Source of the DNA: Turritopsis dohrnii
Lineage: Eukaryota > Cnidaria > Hydrozoa > Anthoathecata > Oceaniidae
NCBI GenBank assembly: GCA_027922465.2
Contig: BQMF02000338.1
Location: 124,001-188,000, forward strand
Reading direction: 5' to 3'
DNA: 64,000 nucleotides
Shown here: positions 34,240 to 46,392 of the stretch, piece by piece
Layout of the letters: the number at the start of each line of letters is the position of its first letter
Numbering within the stretch: position 1 is the stretch's first letter
Notes under the pieces: generated by a model
Told to the model about the DNA's origin: nothing
The model's input: only the letters and a program-made list of their open reading frames with translations
Database searches by the model: none
Made by a program: the position numbers and the translations under genes

Positions 34240-34740
34240 TTTCTTTTATTATCACAAGAACATTCCTTATGGAGTAAATATTGATGTTTAGCTGACTCTG
34301 GGAAAAATTTTTGAAAAGGATTTCAGCATCACAGCAGAAATGTATGTAGTATCAACATTACTGGTGAATACGTCTTATCAATAGATGCAGGAAACATGCT
34401 CATTTCACTTATACATATTAAACTGAAAGTTGAAGATATTGAAAAAAGTAAACAAATGAAATTGTCATAGAAAGCACAAATTACTTTACTTGTGAATGAA
34501 TTGACCCACACTGTCTACATACTGAAACATACTGAAGGTATAAACATCATGCACCAGAAACTGGCAAACAATATGTCTAATAAAACTGTTTTTCCTGGTA
34601 CGGAAACGTCATTGTGAATTGAAAGTGGTTGAGATTAAATTTAATTTGTTAAAGTTATTTGGGGAATTCCAGACTTTATCAAATTATTATGTCACTGTAC
34701 AATACTCGGTCAAGTTATCACTGTTTGGGACTGATTGGTG

Positions 34741-37700
34741 TTTTTTTTTGTTTTTTTTTTTTAATTAGTCGCTCAATACAAGGTTTAAAACCACTAATGT
34801 GTATTGAGGTACAAGGAGGAAAGGTGACGATGAACATTACATTTAAAGTGTTAAAGATTATAATGAGAAGGAAAAACAGACTGGGGTAAAGAATTCCAGA
34901 GAGTGGAGGAGCGAGGAATCAAACTTTGTTGGTAAAAAGTTTTTGATGATTTTGGGATGCTGTCAGTGTGATCATGGCAATTAGATGAATATCTTGTGTT
35001 TTGCTTGAAAGTTTTTAATGCAGGGATAAGAGAAGAGAGCTCAGTTGAACATTTTCCGTAAAAGTATTTATAAAAGAGGCAAAGAGACGCCACAGATCTG
35101 CGATGGGAGAGTGTGTCAAGTTTACTTGCAAGTTTATCACCAATAGCATTACAGATTCTTTTCTGGATACGATCTAAAAGATTTAGAGAATCAGAGGGTG
35201 CACCACCCCAGATATGGCAACAATACTCAATACAAGGTCGAATCGCAGATTTATAGAGGTAAGAATGCCATCAGGGCTGAAGTATGCTCTTGCACGAAGA
35301 AGGGAGCCTCAATGTGGGAGCGCCAGGAGAAGTCCTGTGAAAAAGTGATGCCAAGGAGACAAAAGGAGTTGTTTTCTTCCAACAGTTGTTTTTGTGGAAT
35401 TGAATGTGACTAGCCATTTCTCTCCCCACTCAACTATAGATTGCAGATCAAACTCAATTTTGCCTGCCATTTCTACCTGGCTGAACGAATCTGACTTTGG
35501 AAACAGAAATAGATGGTTGAATCATCAGCATAGATGGCAAGCTTGGAAATAATGTCATCAGGCAGATCATTGATGAAAAGAACAAAAAGGGTTGGCCCAA
35601 GGACAGAACCTTTGGGAACTCCTGCATTGATGGAATGTGTTGATGATGATTGCCCGTCTAAAACAATCTTAAGCCTAGGATTACCAAGGAAGGAACGAAT
35701 GATCTCATAACTCCATATGCAGCAAGCTTTTTCAAAAGACCAGTATGCCATACTTTATCAAATGACTTGGATATGTCAAGAGCAACAGCTCTTGCCTCCC
35801 CAGATTTATCTAATGCAGTGTAGATTCTATCAGTTATCACTGTAAGGAGGTCAGCAGTTGAGCGTTGGGAGCGAAAGCCATATTGAGAATCTGAGAAGAG
35901 GTTATTAGATTCGAGGTGATTAGCAAGAGCATTATTGATAAACGCCTCAAAAACTTTACTCATAACTGGTAGGAGACTAATTGGTCTGTAATTTCGTGGA
36001 TTAGATCGATCACCATAATTTTTAAAGACTGGAATTACAGAGGCAAACTTCCAAGATGAAATAATGCAAGATTCAGCTATGCACTTGTTATAAAGACGAG
36101 AAAGTACAGGAGATAATTCAGGTGCACACTTTTGAAACAGGATGACAGGAATTCCATCAGGGCCAGTAGCCTTAGAAGCATCAAGATTTGAAATGATGGA
36201 AGATATTTTAGCTGGTGTGATAAAGCAGCTATCCAGTACTTTATTATTCCTCAAGGGAAATTCAGGAACATCATGACCAGAGTCATCAAGAGTAGAGTTA
36301 GTACTGAAAATATTAGAGAAGAGTTCAGCTTTATCCTTAGATGATGATAAAACCTCTGGACCATTGAAAATGGGAGGAATGGATGACCTTTTATTTTACT
36401 TTTGATGATGCGCCAAAAATCTCGAAAGCCAATTTTTTGTGAAGAGATATGATTCCGAGTTTCTTGTTGATTTGTAGACTTTGATCTGCAGTGATTCGTG
36501 CTTAGTTGAAAAGAACCTTGTTATGAGAAGACTTCTCACGTTGATATTGATGAAAGTAAAGTTTTCTGTGAGGAATTGCTGCAGCACAAGCAGGTGAGAA
36601 CCAGGGAGAGGAGTGAGGTTTAACACGAAATTTCCTACTGGGGATAAATGCTTCAATACCAGATGTAAGCCAAGATGTAACTTCCTCTGCACATTTTTCA
36701 GCTGGATTTGAAAACACATTGGACCAGGGGACATCGCGAAGAAAGTCTCGAAAATTATCCCATTCACCACATTCATAACTGAAGAGAGTGCGATAAAAAG
36801 GAAATTCAGAAGCAGCTTTGCAATTAAGAGATGTTAAGACAGAAACTACGCCATGGCCAGAGTTGCCAGGAGGAGCTTCACTAGATGCTTTATAGATATC
36901 AGGATTTGATGTTAAAAAGAGATCAAGTAGAGATGGAGATCGATCATCACAATCAGGAAAGCAAGTAGGGAAGTCAATGATTTGGTGAAGAGATTGAGAT
37001 AGGGCAAAATTTAGAGTATGAATTCCTGAGTGAGAGATTCCATTTGAGAATTTGAGCCATTTTTCATGATGAACATTGAAGTCACCAAAAACAAATATGT
37101 TGGCACTGTGATGAATTGATAGGGCCTTGTCAATACTTTCAGATATAGAGTCTATAACAGAACAGTCTTGGGATGATGGAGATCGATAAAAAAAAGAACA
37201 GATAGCTTGTTGAATGGAGCAACGAAAGACAAAAGCACATGTATGGCAAATCAGGATCCTCCAGATCACTCACACAAGTTATAGGTAAATTGTCTCGAAG
37301 GTATACACCAAGGCCATACATGTGGGTTTATGTGAGTGCATGTGAGTCCTTACAACGTAGAGGAAGATAACCTTGAAAAAGAAAATCATTTTCTGTGTCA
37401 ATATTAGAATTCAGATTAGTCTCTGAAATTGCAAGGATGTCAGGAGAGTTGTTAGAAATGAAAGAATGAATGTGAGAGAAATTTGTACGAAAACCACAGA
37501 CATTTATGAAAGATATCTTCAGTGGGGCCGGGTAAATCGAATTGGGTTTAAAGCTGTTTTTTTTGTGTTTTTTCTTTGATTAACCATTTCATAAGGGAAG
37601 TTTAGATAGAGAAACTAAGTAAAAGGAACAAACATACCATGTACTTGCAAAAAGTCTGATTGTGTCAATACTGTTGGTTCATCAATAAACCTTCTGCCGT

Positions 37701-38220
37701 AACAGAAGGCTCAGGGTGTGGCCTCGACAAAGCACACCAGACACATTTGCTGGGAACCCTCCATGCACAACATGGCACAAATGTCCTGATATTTTACAGC
37801 TGCTGATGGAACAGCCTCTTTTAAGCGCTACCAAAAAAGTTCGGGTTCCTAACTATCAGCCGGCCTCAGACCAGTAACTGAGTTTTTGAGTTGTACCCTC
37901 ACCAAGAGATGACTTACCACAGTTTTGACACAACAGCGACAGTTCACAAGCAGACAAAGAGCACATACAACAACTAGACAAACAGAAAAAGGTGATAGGA
38001 AAACCAGCATTCACTGTCCTAGCTTAGAAACAAGGTAAACTTGAGTTTACCTCTAACTAAGCCACTGACAAAGATGGAGTCAAAGCTGGCCAGTAGGAAC
38101 ATCCTACCTACTCCATAAAGATTTACAGTTTTCTCAGGGTGTTACATCAGAGTTTTCCTTCTCCTAGATGGACTGCCTTCACCACGGCTTAATGGAGCCC
38201 CATCTACCCCATGTTTAATT
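34741..38220 (-). mobile_element. Nearly full-length non-LTR retrotransposon (LINE), minus strand
   Basis: The T-run at about 34741-34762 is the poly(A) tail of an element read on the minus strand. Upstream of it come the RT C-terminal region, the RT core (35473-36254), an APE-type endonuclease (36502-37500) and a long leader to about 38220 with GGTAGATGGGGCTCCATTAA-type sequence. Total length near 3.5 kb suits a CR1/L2/Jockey-group LINE. Several frameshifts split the ORF, so it is inactive. A 5'-truncated copy of its last 500 bases lies at 41797-42312. The exact 5' end is uncertain. Confidence 0.8.
34851..37500 (-). pseudogene. LINE endonuclease-reverse transcriptase ORF, frameshifted
   Basis: Minus strand. 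The endonuclease segment has GDFNVHHEKWL and LLDLFLTSNPD, but its catalytic SDH motif reads SGHGVV, an Asp-to-Gly change. The RT shows SKATGPDGIP, RPISLLPVMSKVFE, YGFRSQRSTADLL, AVALDISKSFDKVWH, GSVLGPTLFVLFIND and the catalytic YADD (within 35473-35751). The C-terminal stretch has CLFYKYFYGKCSTELSSL and IPRSSTLWNSLPQSVFP. At least three frame changes separate these blocks. Family assignment beyond EN-RT LINE is not attempted. Confidence 0.82.
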
Positions 38221-38533
38221 CACATTTGAAAAGATGACATTGTTCAAAATAATCAAGATTTTTTCCACTGAAAACCACTCAATGGAGTCACAATGATTCA
38301 GGAAAACAAACTTTGGATGATGATTAGAGTCCAAGCAATTATATACATAAAATGAGATCACTAAAGCCTTGTGAAAATTTGGAGTGTGTTCTAGGACACA
38401 AAAAGAACATTGCAAAACAGATCCTAAGAAAGTTTTATCGTGTCTTTTGTCTTTTAGTGCACATTTTGTGTTACTTAAAAGTACCATGAAAAGATACACT
38501 AACATACGCTAACAGATCTAAAGGGTAGACCCA

Positions 38534-38646
38534 GCTTGTGGAGAAGCGCATTAACATAATTTGTGAATTCAATTTGCATTATCAATGGGATTATTTGAAC
38601 GTTTATCTTTTATGTTTGAATTGCTAATGCTCTCCTACACAAGTTG
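38534..38646. repeat. Diverged copy of hairpin MITE E
   Basis: The core words GCATTAACATAATTTGTGAA, CAATGGGATTATTTG and GCTCTCCTACACAA are shared with 50321-50485. The outer CAGTGGCGGATC ends are lost, so this is an older, eroded copy. Confidence 0.7.
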
Positions 38647-38999
38647 TTGCAGGTTTAGTAGAAATAGATTTTCATATCTTATGTTATAATGGTTTAAGTT
38701 ATATACTACAATAAAATTTTAATATTCTTGTAATCCTGTCAACTGTCACGCATTAAAATCTTTGAAATGTCCAAGTTTCTCCTGCTTCTACTAATCCAAG
38801 TTATGAACAATTTCATGTAATGTTTACTTAATGTTACCAAATTCACATTTCTGGCAAAATTTAGAAGGTTTGCACAAAGAATAATTGGATGTTGAGTCTT
38901 CTGAAAACTGTTTTTATTTTTTATCTTACAACTTTCGTGTTAAGAATAGTCATCTTCTTTGATCTATATTTCAGTTTTGTGTGCAGCATACCTTTTGAT

Positions 39000-39900
39000 G
39001 TGTTTATTTTTTCATCAACAAAGTATATAATTTTGAAAACCTTGAAAAATTTCCTATCTAATGGATATTTTGTTTTAAAAAAGTTGATGCGGATAAGGGC
39101 AATTTGGAAAGGGTTAATTCCTAGTAGGTCTTTTGAAAAAATTCTTCTACAATATTTTTTGTGTTTATTTACTTGAAGGTTTTTTCTAATTAAATGGCTG
39201 TTGGAATAGGGTTTTTAACCAGTTGGTGTGAGGAACCTCTTGTGACAACATCTACTTGAAATTTACACCACGAATCTTCTCTTTTAGAACAGCACTCATG
39301 TGATGGCTGCTTGGACAACTTTTGCCATCGTTTCACTATCACCTGTATTTTTCCTGAGTTTATCCCTTTAAACTTTAAAAAGCATAAATTTGAATTTTCT
39401 GCTAATGGTTTTCCCATCTGCTAATTTCCTTCTTTTGTGATCTCTCAGTATCGATTTTAAATTCTTTATCCTTTTGATTACATGCTCTGTATCCTTATAT
39501 GCCTATGAGTTTTGTTGGGTTGTAAATCTGAATCTTACAAACAATATGCGATATGCTAAACTGTGAACTGTCGCCATCACCAATGAAAGGATCATAAAAC
39601 AGCTTTTTCTCTAGCCTTCTTTGATACAGGACGATGACAGCTGACTTTTTCATTGTCTGTGGACTTAAAAGAACAATTATGGTTATGTTTTAAAAACCAT
39701 TCTAAAAAGGCTAGTGATTTTAATAATCTTCTTGTCACATTCCTTTTGCTTCACTTTCACATTCTCTACAATATGAAACCTTGTGGATTACATCTACCAT
39801 TGTCCTTGTTTCTTGAGCTATCGCTGCCATTCCTGATTGTTCCATGAGCAATCAAAACTTATAACATCAGAACATGACTCTCAAATCCATTTTCTTTCTT
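39000..39900 (-). pseudogene. Decayed Mutator-like transposase fragment
   Basis: Read on the minus strand across several frames, blocks occur in order: WFLKHNHNC (39690 region), FIGDGDSSQF (near 39590), HVIKRIKNLKS..HKRRKLADGK (39420-39510), and CCSKREDSWCKFQVD with KNPIPTAI (39190-39300). The (Y/F)IGDGDS, HVxKR..KLADGK and SWCK(Y/F)Q blocks in that order are what I know from the animal Mutator-like transposase domain. Stops and frameshifts break every block, so this is a dead copy. The call is from memory of motif style, without a search. Confidence 0.6.
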
Positions 39901-41796
39901 CTATATTCTCATGAACATGCCTAAATGCAATTTTCATGTTTGTAACTGCAACGTTCTGTACTTTTTCAAGAAAGTTGACAATGTATTTAGCCCATATTCT
40001 TTGCAAAACAGGAGCACTACTCAATCCCAAAATGGAAAACAATTTCATTGCTGCGCTATACCCCTTAACAATAAAACGTATTGCAACACATAGTGTCTTT
40101 TATGATATCAGAAGAACATTCATTGTCTTTTGTTGATGCAAAAAACCTTTGGAATCACAGTTATTTTCATACATTTTCACACAGGAATGCTGAGATGTGG
40201 TTTTGTAACAATTTTCAGTTTATTATTGTTTCTTGGCGGTTTTTGGTAAATGGTATCTTCATCATCACTGGAGCTAAATTCAATCTCCTCCACAAAATGT
40301 ATCTTTCTATGACTTAAGCTTAAGTCTTCTCTCTGATTTCAAAGGCTTTCCTTTTTTTAAATCATTCAATCAGCGCAGCATATTGGTGCTGTCATGCCTT
40401 TGTTAGACACTTTTTTTTTGTGCTTAAAAGTATGTCGACACAAAATGAAAAAATTATTTCTGATCTATGATTCATAAAAACATTGCACAACAATTTTCTT
40501 CATTCAATTTTCTTCAATTTTTTTCTTTGTTAGAGAATATTTGTAGCAATAACAAAAAATGATATTATGATGCAACATGCTGTCGAACACTTCTTTGAGA
40601 TTCCATGGCTGTAGTACATGAATAATCGATAAGTCTAATAAGTCTATGAAACGAGATCACAGTTCCTGTAGACATGTTAAATCAGTTGTGTAACCAAATT
40701 GCAACAAGAGGACTATGTTTTGAAGGGTAACGGATTGTTAGACTGTTGTTTCATTTATTAGACGTGATGTTGTGTTTCTATTATCAGAAGGGAGGTTAGG
40801 CTTGTTATAACAGGACAGATGTCATCTAAGACATATGTTTTTAGGTTGTATCCAACATTTTAAGACTGATAACCTGAAATCCTGACATTTTCTGAGCTAG
40901 TTTTACCACCAAACCAGTTGAAGGCCAGCATCTTGAATGGAGTTAACTGTAGTTAAATTTCAATAGCGGTAATGCATCCAAGGAATTCACCATGCCATTA
41001 ACATCCACAGCTTTGTGAATCAAACATATCATACGGAAGAACTAGTTATAAAAATTCCCTCATAAAGACCACAACCTAACAATATACCACCTTTGTACTT
41101 GTGGTGCACAAGGAAAAAATTTATTATGGCATGGCCAACACTCAGGCAACTCAGAAAATGCAAGGTATTCATGCCTGTATCTCATGCTTGACATAATTGA
41201 CATAACTTGATTAAATATATCTGTGAACAACCATTTTTACCATTCTTACCATGTTGCACTGAAAACGTTATCATCAAGATTTTTTTAATAATCCTGAAAG
41301 CCAAGATAAAGGAAGATGCAAAGAGTCAAAAATCTGTCAAAAAAATTACAGAATGTCTATCAAATCTCTGTCAACTTGTTTTTTACGAATTACATTGTTC
41401 TCGAAAAGAAAAGGGTATCTTTATTTGCAATTTTAAAGCATAAAGAAGTGGCCACACTTAGTTTAAGTTTTGTTCCAAAAGAATGTTCTATAGTTATTGT
41501 GAAGAGGGAAATTTAATTAATTAACACTCTCAAATTTTCTTGTTATATAAGTAGACAGTTTTGGATGTGACGTCTCCCTCTCAAATTAGTCCTTTTTGAT
41601 ACAAAATTTTAGGACTGTTTCCAGTTACCATTATTTGATTTATAATGTTAAACTCAGTAAAAATTTTTACCTGGGTTACTAGTTGCGAAAATCCTCATTT
41701 CCAATATTTTAAGTTAATATAATAACAACATTTTGTTAACACAACATCCAACACCAACAAGCTCTTCACTTCACATAGCCACTCCACACGGTGTAG
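39901..41796. other. Intergenic, nothing recognised
   Basis: AT-rich DNA with short chance frames. No terminal repeats, tandem arrays or coding homology were noticed. Confidence 0.45.
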
Positions 41797-42312
41797 TTTT
41801 TTTGTTTTTTTTAATTAGTCGCTCAATACAAGGTTTAAAACCACTAATATGTATTGAGGTGCAAGGAAGAAAGGTGACGATGAACATTACATTTAAAGTG
41901 TTGAAGATTATAATGAGAAGGAAAAACAGACTGGGGTAAAGAATTACAGAGAGTGGAGGAGCGAGGAATGAAACTTTGTTGGTAAAATGTTTTAGATGAT
42001 TTTGGGATGCTGACAGTGTGATCATGGCAATTAGATGAATATCTTGTGTTTCGCTTGAAAGTTTTTAATGCAGGGATAAGAGAAGAGAGCTCAGTTGAAC
42101 ATTCTCCGTAAAAGTATTTATAAAAGAGGCAAAGAGACGCCACAGATCTGCGATAGGAGAATGTGTCAAGTTTACTTGCAAGTTTATCACCTATAGCATT
42201 ACAGATTCGTTTCTGAATACGATCTAAAGATTTAGAGAATCTGAGGGTGCACCACCCCAGATATGGCAACAATACTCAATATAAGGTCGAATAGTAGATT
42301 TATAGAGGTAAA
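41797..42312 (-). mobile_element. 5'-truncated LINE copy next to the eIF4G duplicate
   Basis: Nearly identical to 34745-35259, including the poly(A) tail (T-run at 41797-41810 on the plus strand) and the RT C-terminal coding end (142 codons open on the minus strand, 41844-42272). It stops abruptly after TATAGAGGTAA, as a typical 5' truncation. The eIF4G-like copy begins within about 30 bases of this break, after a TATAAGTTTATAAGTTTATAA tract. Confidence 0.85.
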
Positions 42313-42336
42313 ATTTATAAGTTTATAAGTTTATAA

Positions 42337-44819
42337 TCATCAAGTGCAACAGAGTCCAGCTGGACAAATGACACAACCTATTATATCCAACACACACCAA
42401 TGCAGGAGTCTGTGCAGAAAAAGAGGATTAGGTGTACCATAACATTGAAGGATCCTGTTTCAGGAAAAGATCTCACTAACGAAATTCTGAAGAAAAAACA
42501 ACCAACAACTACTAGTGGTTATTCCACCTCATCAAGTGCACCTCCTTTGCCTGCACAAGATGAAGAAAAAGCAAAAACTCAGGTATGTTTTGTTTGAAAT
42601 GTAGGAAAGCTTAAAAAAACACTTATCACTTAGCCTTTTGAATGTTCTGATCTGAAGTTTCAAATTGAGTTGAAAATGACATATGTTCTAGAGATTTGGG
42701 GAAAAGGTCAACTAATTAAAACTACATTCTTTACTTAGAAGCTAGAAAGTCGTGCGCTAGTACCATGCCAAAGGTTAGTTTCTGTACTACAAAATGTTAG
42801 TTTCTTTGTTGTAAAAATGTTCTTAAAATTTACATAAGATTTACTTTCTTACAGAGTATCTGCCTCTAATGATTTTATACCAAACTTTATGCGACAAGTC
42901 AGTGGTGGTCGTTCATCTGCCGGTGGAAAATCATGCAAACCTGGAAATGTTTGTCCAGCCAAAGTACTGCAAGCTCCAACTTTTGATAAGGTTGAGTTGA
43001 AGAAATCTGAAAATGCTTGGGTGAGGCCATCAGAAAAAGCAAAGGAACTCACTGAAGATCAGAGAAACATGGATGTGAGTTTTTCATTGTCTGTTTTAAT
43101 AACGAATTGGCCAAAAAGCAGGGTTAAATATCTATCATTCAATTTGTCATGAGATTTTTAATGATGAAATAAGAAACAATGACTTTCTTTATTCAGGAAC
43201 TAGAAAGGAATGTGCGAAGCATCTTGAACAAGTTAACTCCACAGAAATTTAAGACTCTAGTTGATAAAATGTTGTATTTGAAAATAGATAGCTCAAACAA
43301 ACTTGAAGCTGTCATTGATTTGATATTTGAAACGGCTGTTAGGCAGCCTTTTTACAGTGTTGCATATGCTAACATGTGTCGAGTCTTAACAGATCAGGTA
43401 TGTGTTGAGTTTTATTTCGTTATTGTATGGTTTGATAAGTTATTAATGACTAAATATATTGACGTGACAATTATTCGATTTGTTTAGTCTAAATTCCCAA
43501 TAAAAGATGATAAACCTGTCCAGCCCGCTGTCACATTCCGAAAAATGCTATTGAATAAATGTCAAAAGGAATTCGAAAAAGAAAGTTCCGATGAAAAATT
43601 ATTGGAGGAAGACAGACAGAAGAGTTTTGAGACGGTAAGAAGTCTTCTGATGAATGCTGCTATAGGCTTTTTACAAAAGTATTAGCATTTTGTCCATCCA
43701 ACACGATAACTGTTTGTTTCAATATTTTTTGACTATCATCCTTGTAGAAATCATGTTTTGGAATTTTGTTAAGCCTATTCTAGGATACTTTCGGACATGC
43801 ATGAAACAAGTATTTTTGTAACATACCCTATATGTATTTTGCATTTTGCTTCCAATTTACATCAGTGATTTTATCATTTGGTGGAGTATTTAAATAGAAC
43901 AATTGAAACACTCTTTCATTAACAGCTTGTGATTTTAATTTCTGAATTATACACTGATATTATTGTTGCACCTTTCATCTCACTATTCTACAGGAGGAAG
44001 AAAAAAAAGCATGGATGGAAGAATTAAATTATCGAGAAATGATGAATCGACGGAGGATGCTTGGAAATATACGTTTTATAGGAGAATTATTTAAATTAAA
44101 GGTTGTTGTTAAAAAAGAAAATCCATTTTTGACACCAAGCTTTGATATCCAAACATTTTTGTAACATTTTTCAATTTGTTTAGATGATATCAGAGAATAT
44201 CATGCATGATTGTATCTTCAAACTGCTGCGTGCAGAGAAACAAAAATCGTTAGAGGACCAATTAGAATGTTTATGTAAATTACTATCTACTATAGGTAAA
44301 GACCTTGATCACCAGAAAGCTAAAGTAAGTTACTCACATTATCAAAGCAGAACTCCTATGTGTGGGATGTGATGTTGTAATTCAGCATTAAAAAATTTTT
44401 CTATGTTTAGCCAAGAATGGATCAATATTTTGTTCAAATAAACAAAATCATAGAAAAAAAGAAGATTTCTTCACGTATCAGATTTGCATTAAGAGATGTT
44501 ATTGACTTGCGTAAAAGTAATTGGGTCCCAAGAAGAGAAAAGTTGCAAAGACAAAGTTTTCGAGGAAGAGGTTAGTGTCTTATCTCTGAGTTGTCATCAT
44601 TAAAACAGATTCTCTATTACTATCAGCTTTTGGACTCATTAAATTTGAGGGGTCCATTAAAAAATGAGGAGTTTTTGTTTTATCATTGCTAGTTTCCATT
44701 GATGTTTTATTTGTATAGGTGGTAGAGATAGCCCTGTTGTACGTACTAATGCACCCCCAACTGCTGATGGCTGGACCAATGTACCATCATCTAAGGGAAA
44801 CAGACTCAGACTCCTGTAG
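42337..44819 (+). CDS. Truncated second eIF4G locus: MIF4G-only reading frame
   Basis: Exons matching the upstream gene: 42400-42582, 42739-42773, 42855-43074, 43197-43397, 43488-43634, 43994-44101, 44184-44324, 44411-44570, 44719-44819. All have GT/AG borders, and their phases join into one frame of about 431 codons from ATG 42400 to TAG 44817-44819. The first exon has [19 protein letters not shown], an eIF4G N-terminal motif whose counterpart in the main gene lies off window. MIF4G is complete. Missing are the eIF4E-binding motif, 28 codons of the charged tail (in-frame 84-bp deletion) and, after a 4-bp deletion near 44806, everything from the linker on. It could encode a MIF4G-only competitor or adaptor, or be a young pseudogene. 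ATG 42400 is inferred; upstream coding-like sequence is in another frame. Confidence 0.6.
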
Positions 44820-45092
44820 ATGCTAGCAAGTTTGAACTTCAGAAAAGGGTAAATTTTTTTTACACTTTCCGTTTCTTTTAACATTTTCTATCTTCAATTT
44901 ATATTCATTTTTCCCCAGAAAATACATTCATCTTAAATATCTTTGGGTCCTGGAGGACGTCCAGGATCATGGTCACGTGGTGCTAGGAGGAGGTAGTCGT
45001 TCTGGTTCCGGCTCTAATACATCAACGAGTGATCTGGACCGCCCAACAAACCGAGTTGACATTTTAGCTGAATCTAATGTTACTCCAGCATA
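44820..45092 (+). pseudogene. Decayed linker exons of the eIF4G duplicate
   Basis: This continues homology to 11865-12153. The copy of the exon at 11978 has TAA early in frame and further indels (GCTAGGAGGAGG where the parent has GCTAGTGGTGGTGG). Homology stops at CTCCAGCA, about 45090, so the MA3 and W2 exons were never copied or have been lost. Confidence 0.85.
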
Positions 45093-45640
45093 CACGTATA
45101 CACGTTTTAAGTATATATGATAATATGATAATATATGTTTGTTTTATTCAATCGTAATTTAACCGCCCGTTAATTAATGTACCGGGTAATATAGTCCCTC
45201 GTTATTTTGCGATATTTTTCAATTTTTGAAAGCAAATTGCTGAAATGCTATAAAAACGACAGGTTTTCTATTTTTTTATGACAGTAATATAACAGAATAA
45301 AATATATATAAAAATACAGACATAACGAGTCACTCGCACAGTTGAATACGCTTTGAACTTAACCCATTTTGCATAATCTTATAGCAGACATTAGAGCATG
45401 CACACTGTTTGTATTTTTCTTTCTTCTGCTTTAGTATCTATCATAATCTCATAATAGCGGTGGATTGCTTATGTACGTAAAGGCAGGGTTACCATCGATA
45501 TATCTTAAGAATTTCAGCTTCCCTAAAGATATCCAAGTTATTCCTATAGAAATTAGGCTACAAAATTCAATATGGTTGATAGTTTCAATGTACCATATCA
45601 AAATCTTGTTTTTTATCTAATTTTCAGAATTATTAGATTT
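45093..45640. other. Intergenic, nothing recognised
   Basis: AT-rich spacer between the eIF4G copy and the next LINE. No coding or repeat signal was noticed. Confidence 0.45.
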
Positions 45641-45966
45641 TTATAATTACGATAAATGTATGATCATTGGTGATTCTAATACTAAGCCAGACAACACAAT
45701 GTTGGAAACTTTTGTTGAACAACATATTTTGTATAATCACCTAAATTTTAAATTATGTTGGAAATCGAAACATGGGAGTTGTATCGATCTAATTCTATCC
45801 AACCGAAAACATTCTATACAACATACTGGATACTATTGACACAGGCATTAGTGATTATCACCATTTGATTTATACGATGTTAAAGTCAATGTATGTAAGA
45901 CTACCACCAAAAACGGTTTTATAAGAAGAAAATTTTCTTAACGATCTCTCTTTATCATTTTCGGAA

Positions 45967-46392
45967 ATGAAGCTGGAAGACTACGAAAATTTTGAAAGCA
46001 TTTTCAAAAACGTTCTGGATAAGCATGCCCCTCAGCAGGTAAAACTTGTAAGAGGTAATGAAAAACCACATATGAACAATGAAATTGAAACCGCTATAAT
46101 GAAACCATCTCGTCTTCGGAATATTTATCTGCGAACAAAAAGTACCACTGATTGGAATGCTTATAAAGAACAAAGAAATGACGTCACTAAAAAAGCTAAG
46201 AGAGTTTATTTTGACAGAGCAATGAATTCCTCTAAATATAATCCAAGAGATTTTTGGAAAATATGCAATCCATTTTTCTCAAAAAAATGTTCTGTTAGAA
46301 ATAAAATTCTCTTAGCTAAAGAGAATGATATAATTCATGATGAAAAAGAAGTGGCTGAGATGTTTAATACACATTGTAATGGTAGTTACTAG
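45967..46392 (+). pseudogene. LINE inter-domain ORF (between endonuclease and RT)
   Basis: The 141-codon open stretch contains VLDKHAPQQVKLVRGNEKPH and, later, YNPRDFWKICNPFFSKK, the usual linker between endonuclease and RT in EN-RT LINEs. It ends in a stop just before the RT fingers region. Part of the LINE, not a separate gene. Confidence 0.7.

Noticed and set aside
35198..35413. 71-codon plus-strand frame
   Set aside because: Antisense of the minus-strand LINE; not a gene.
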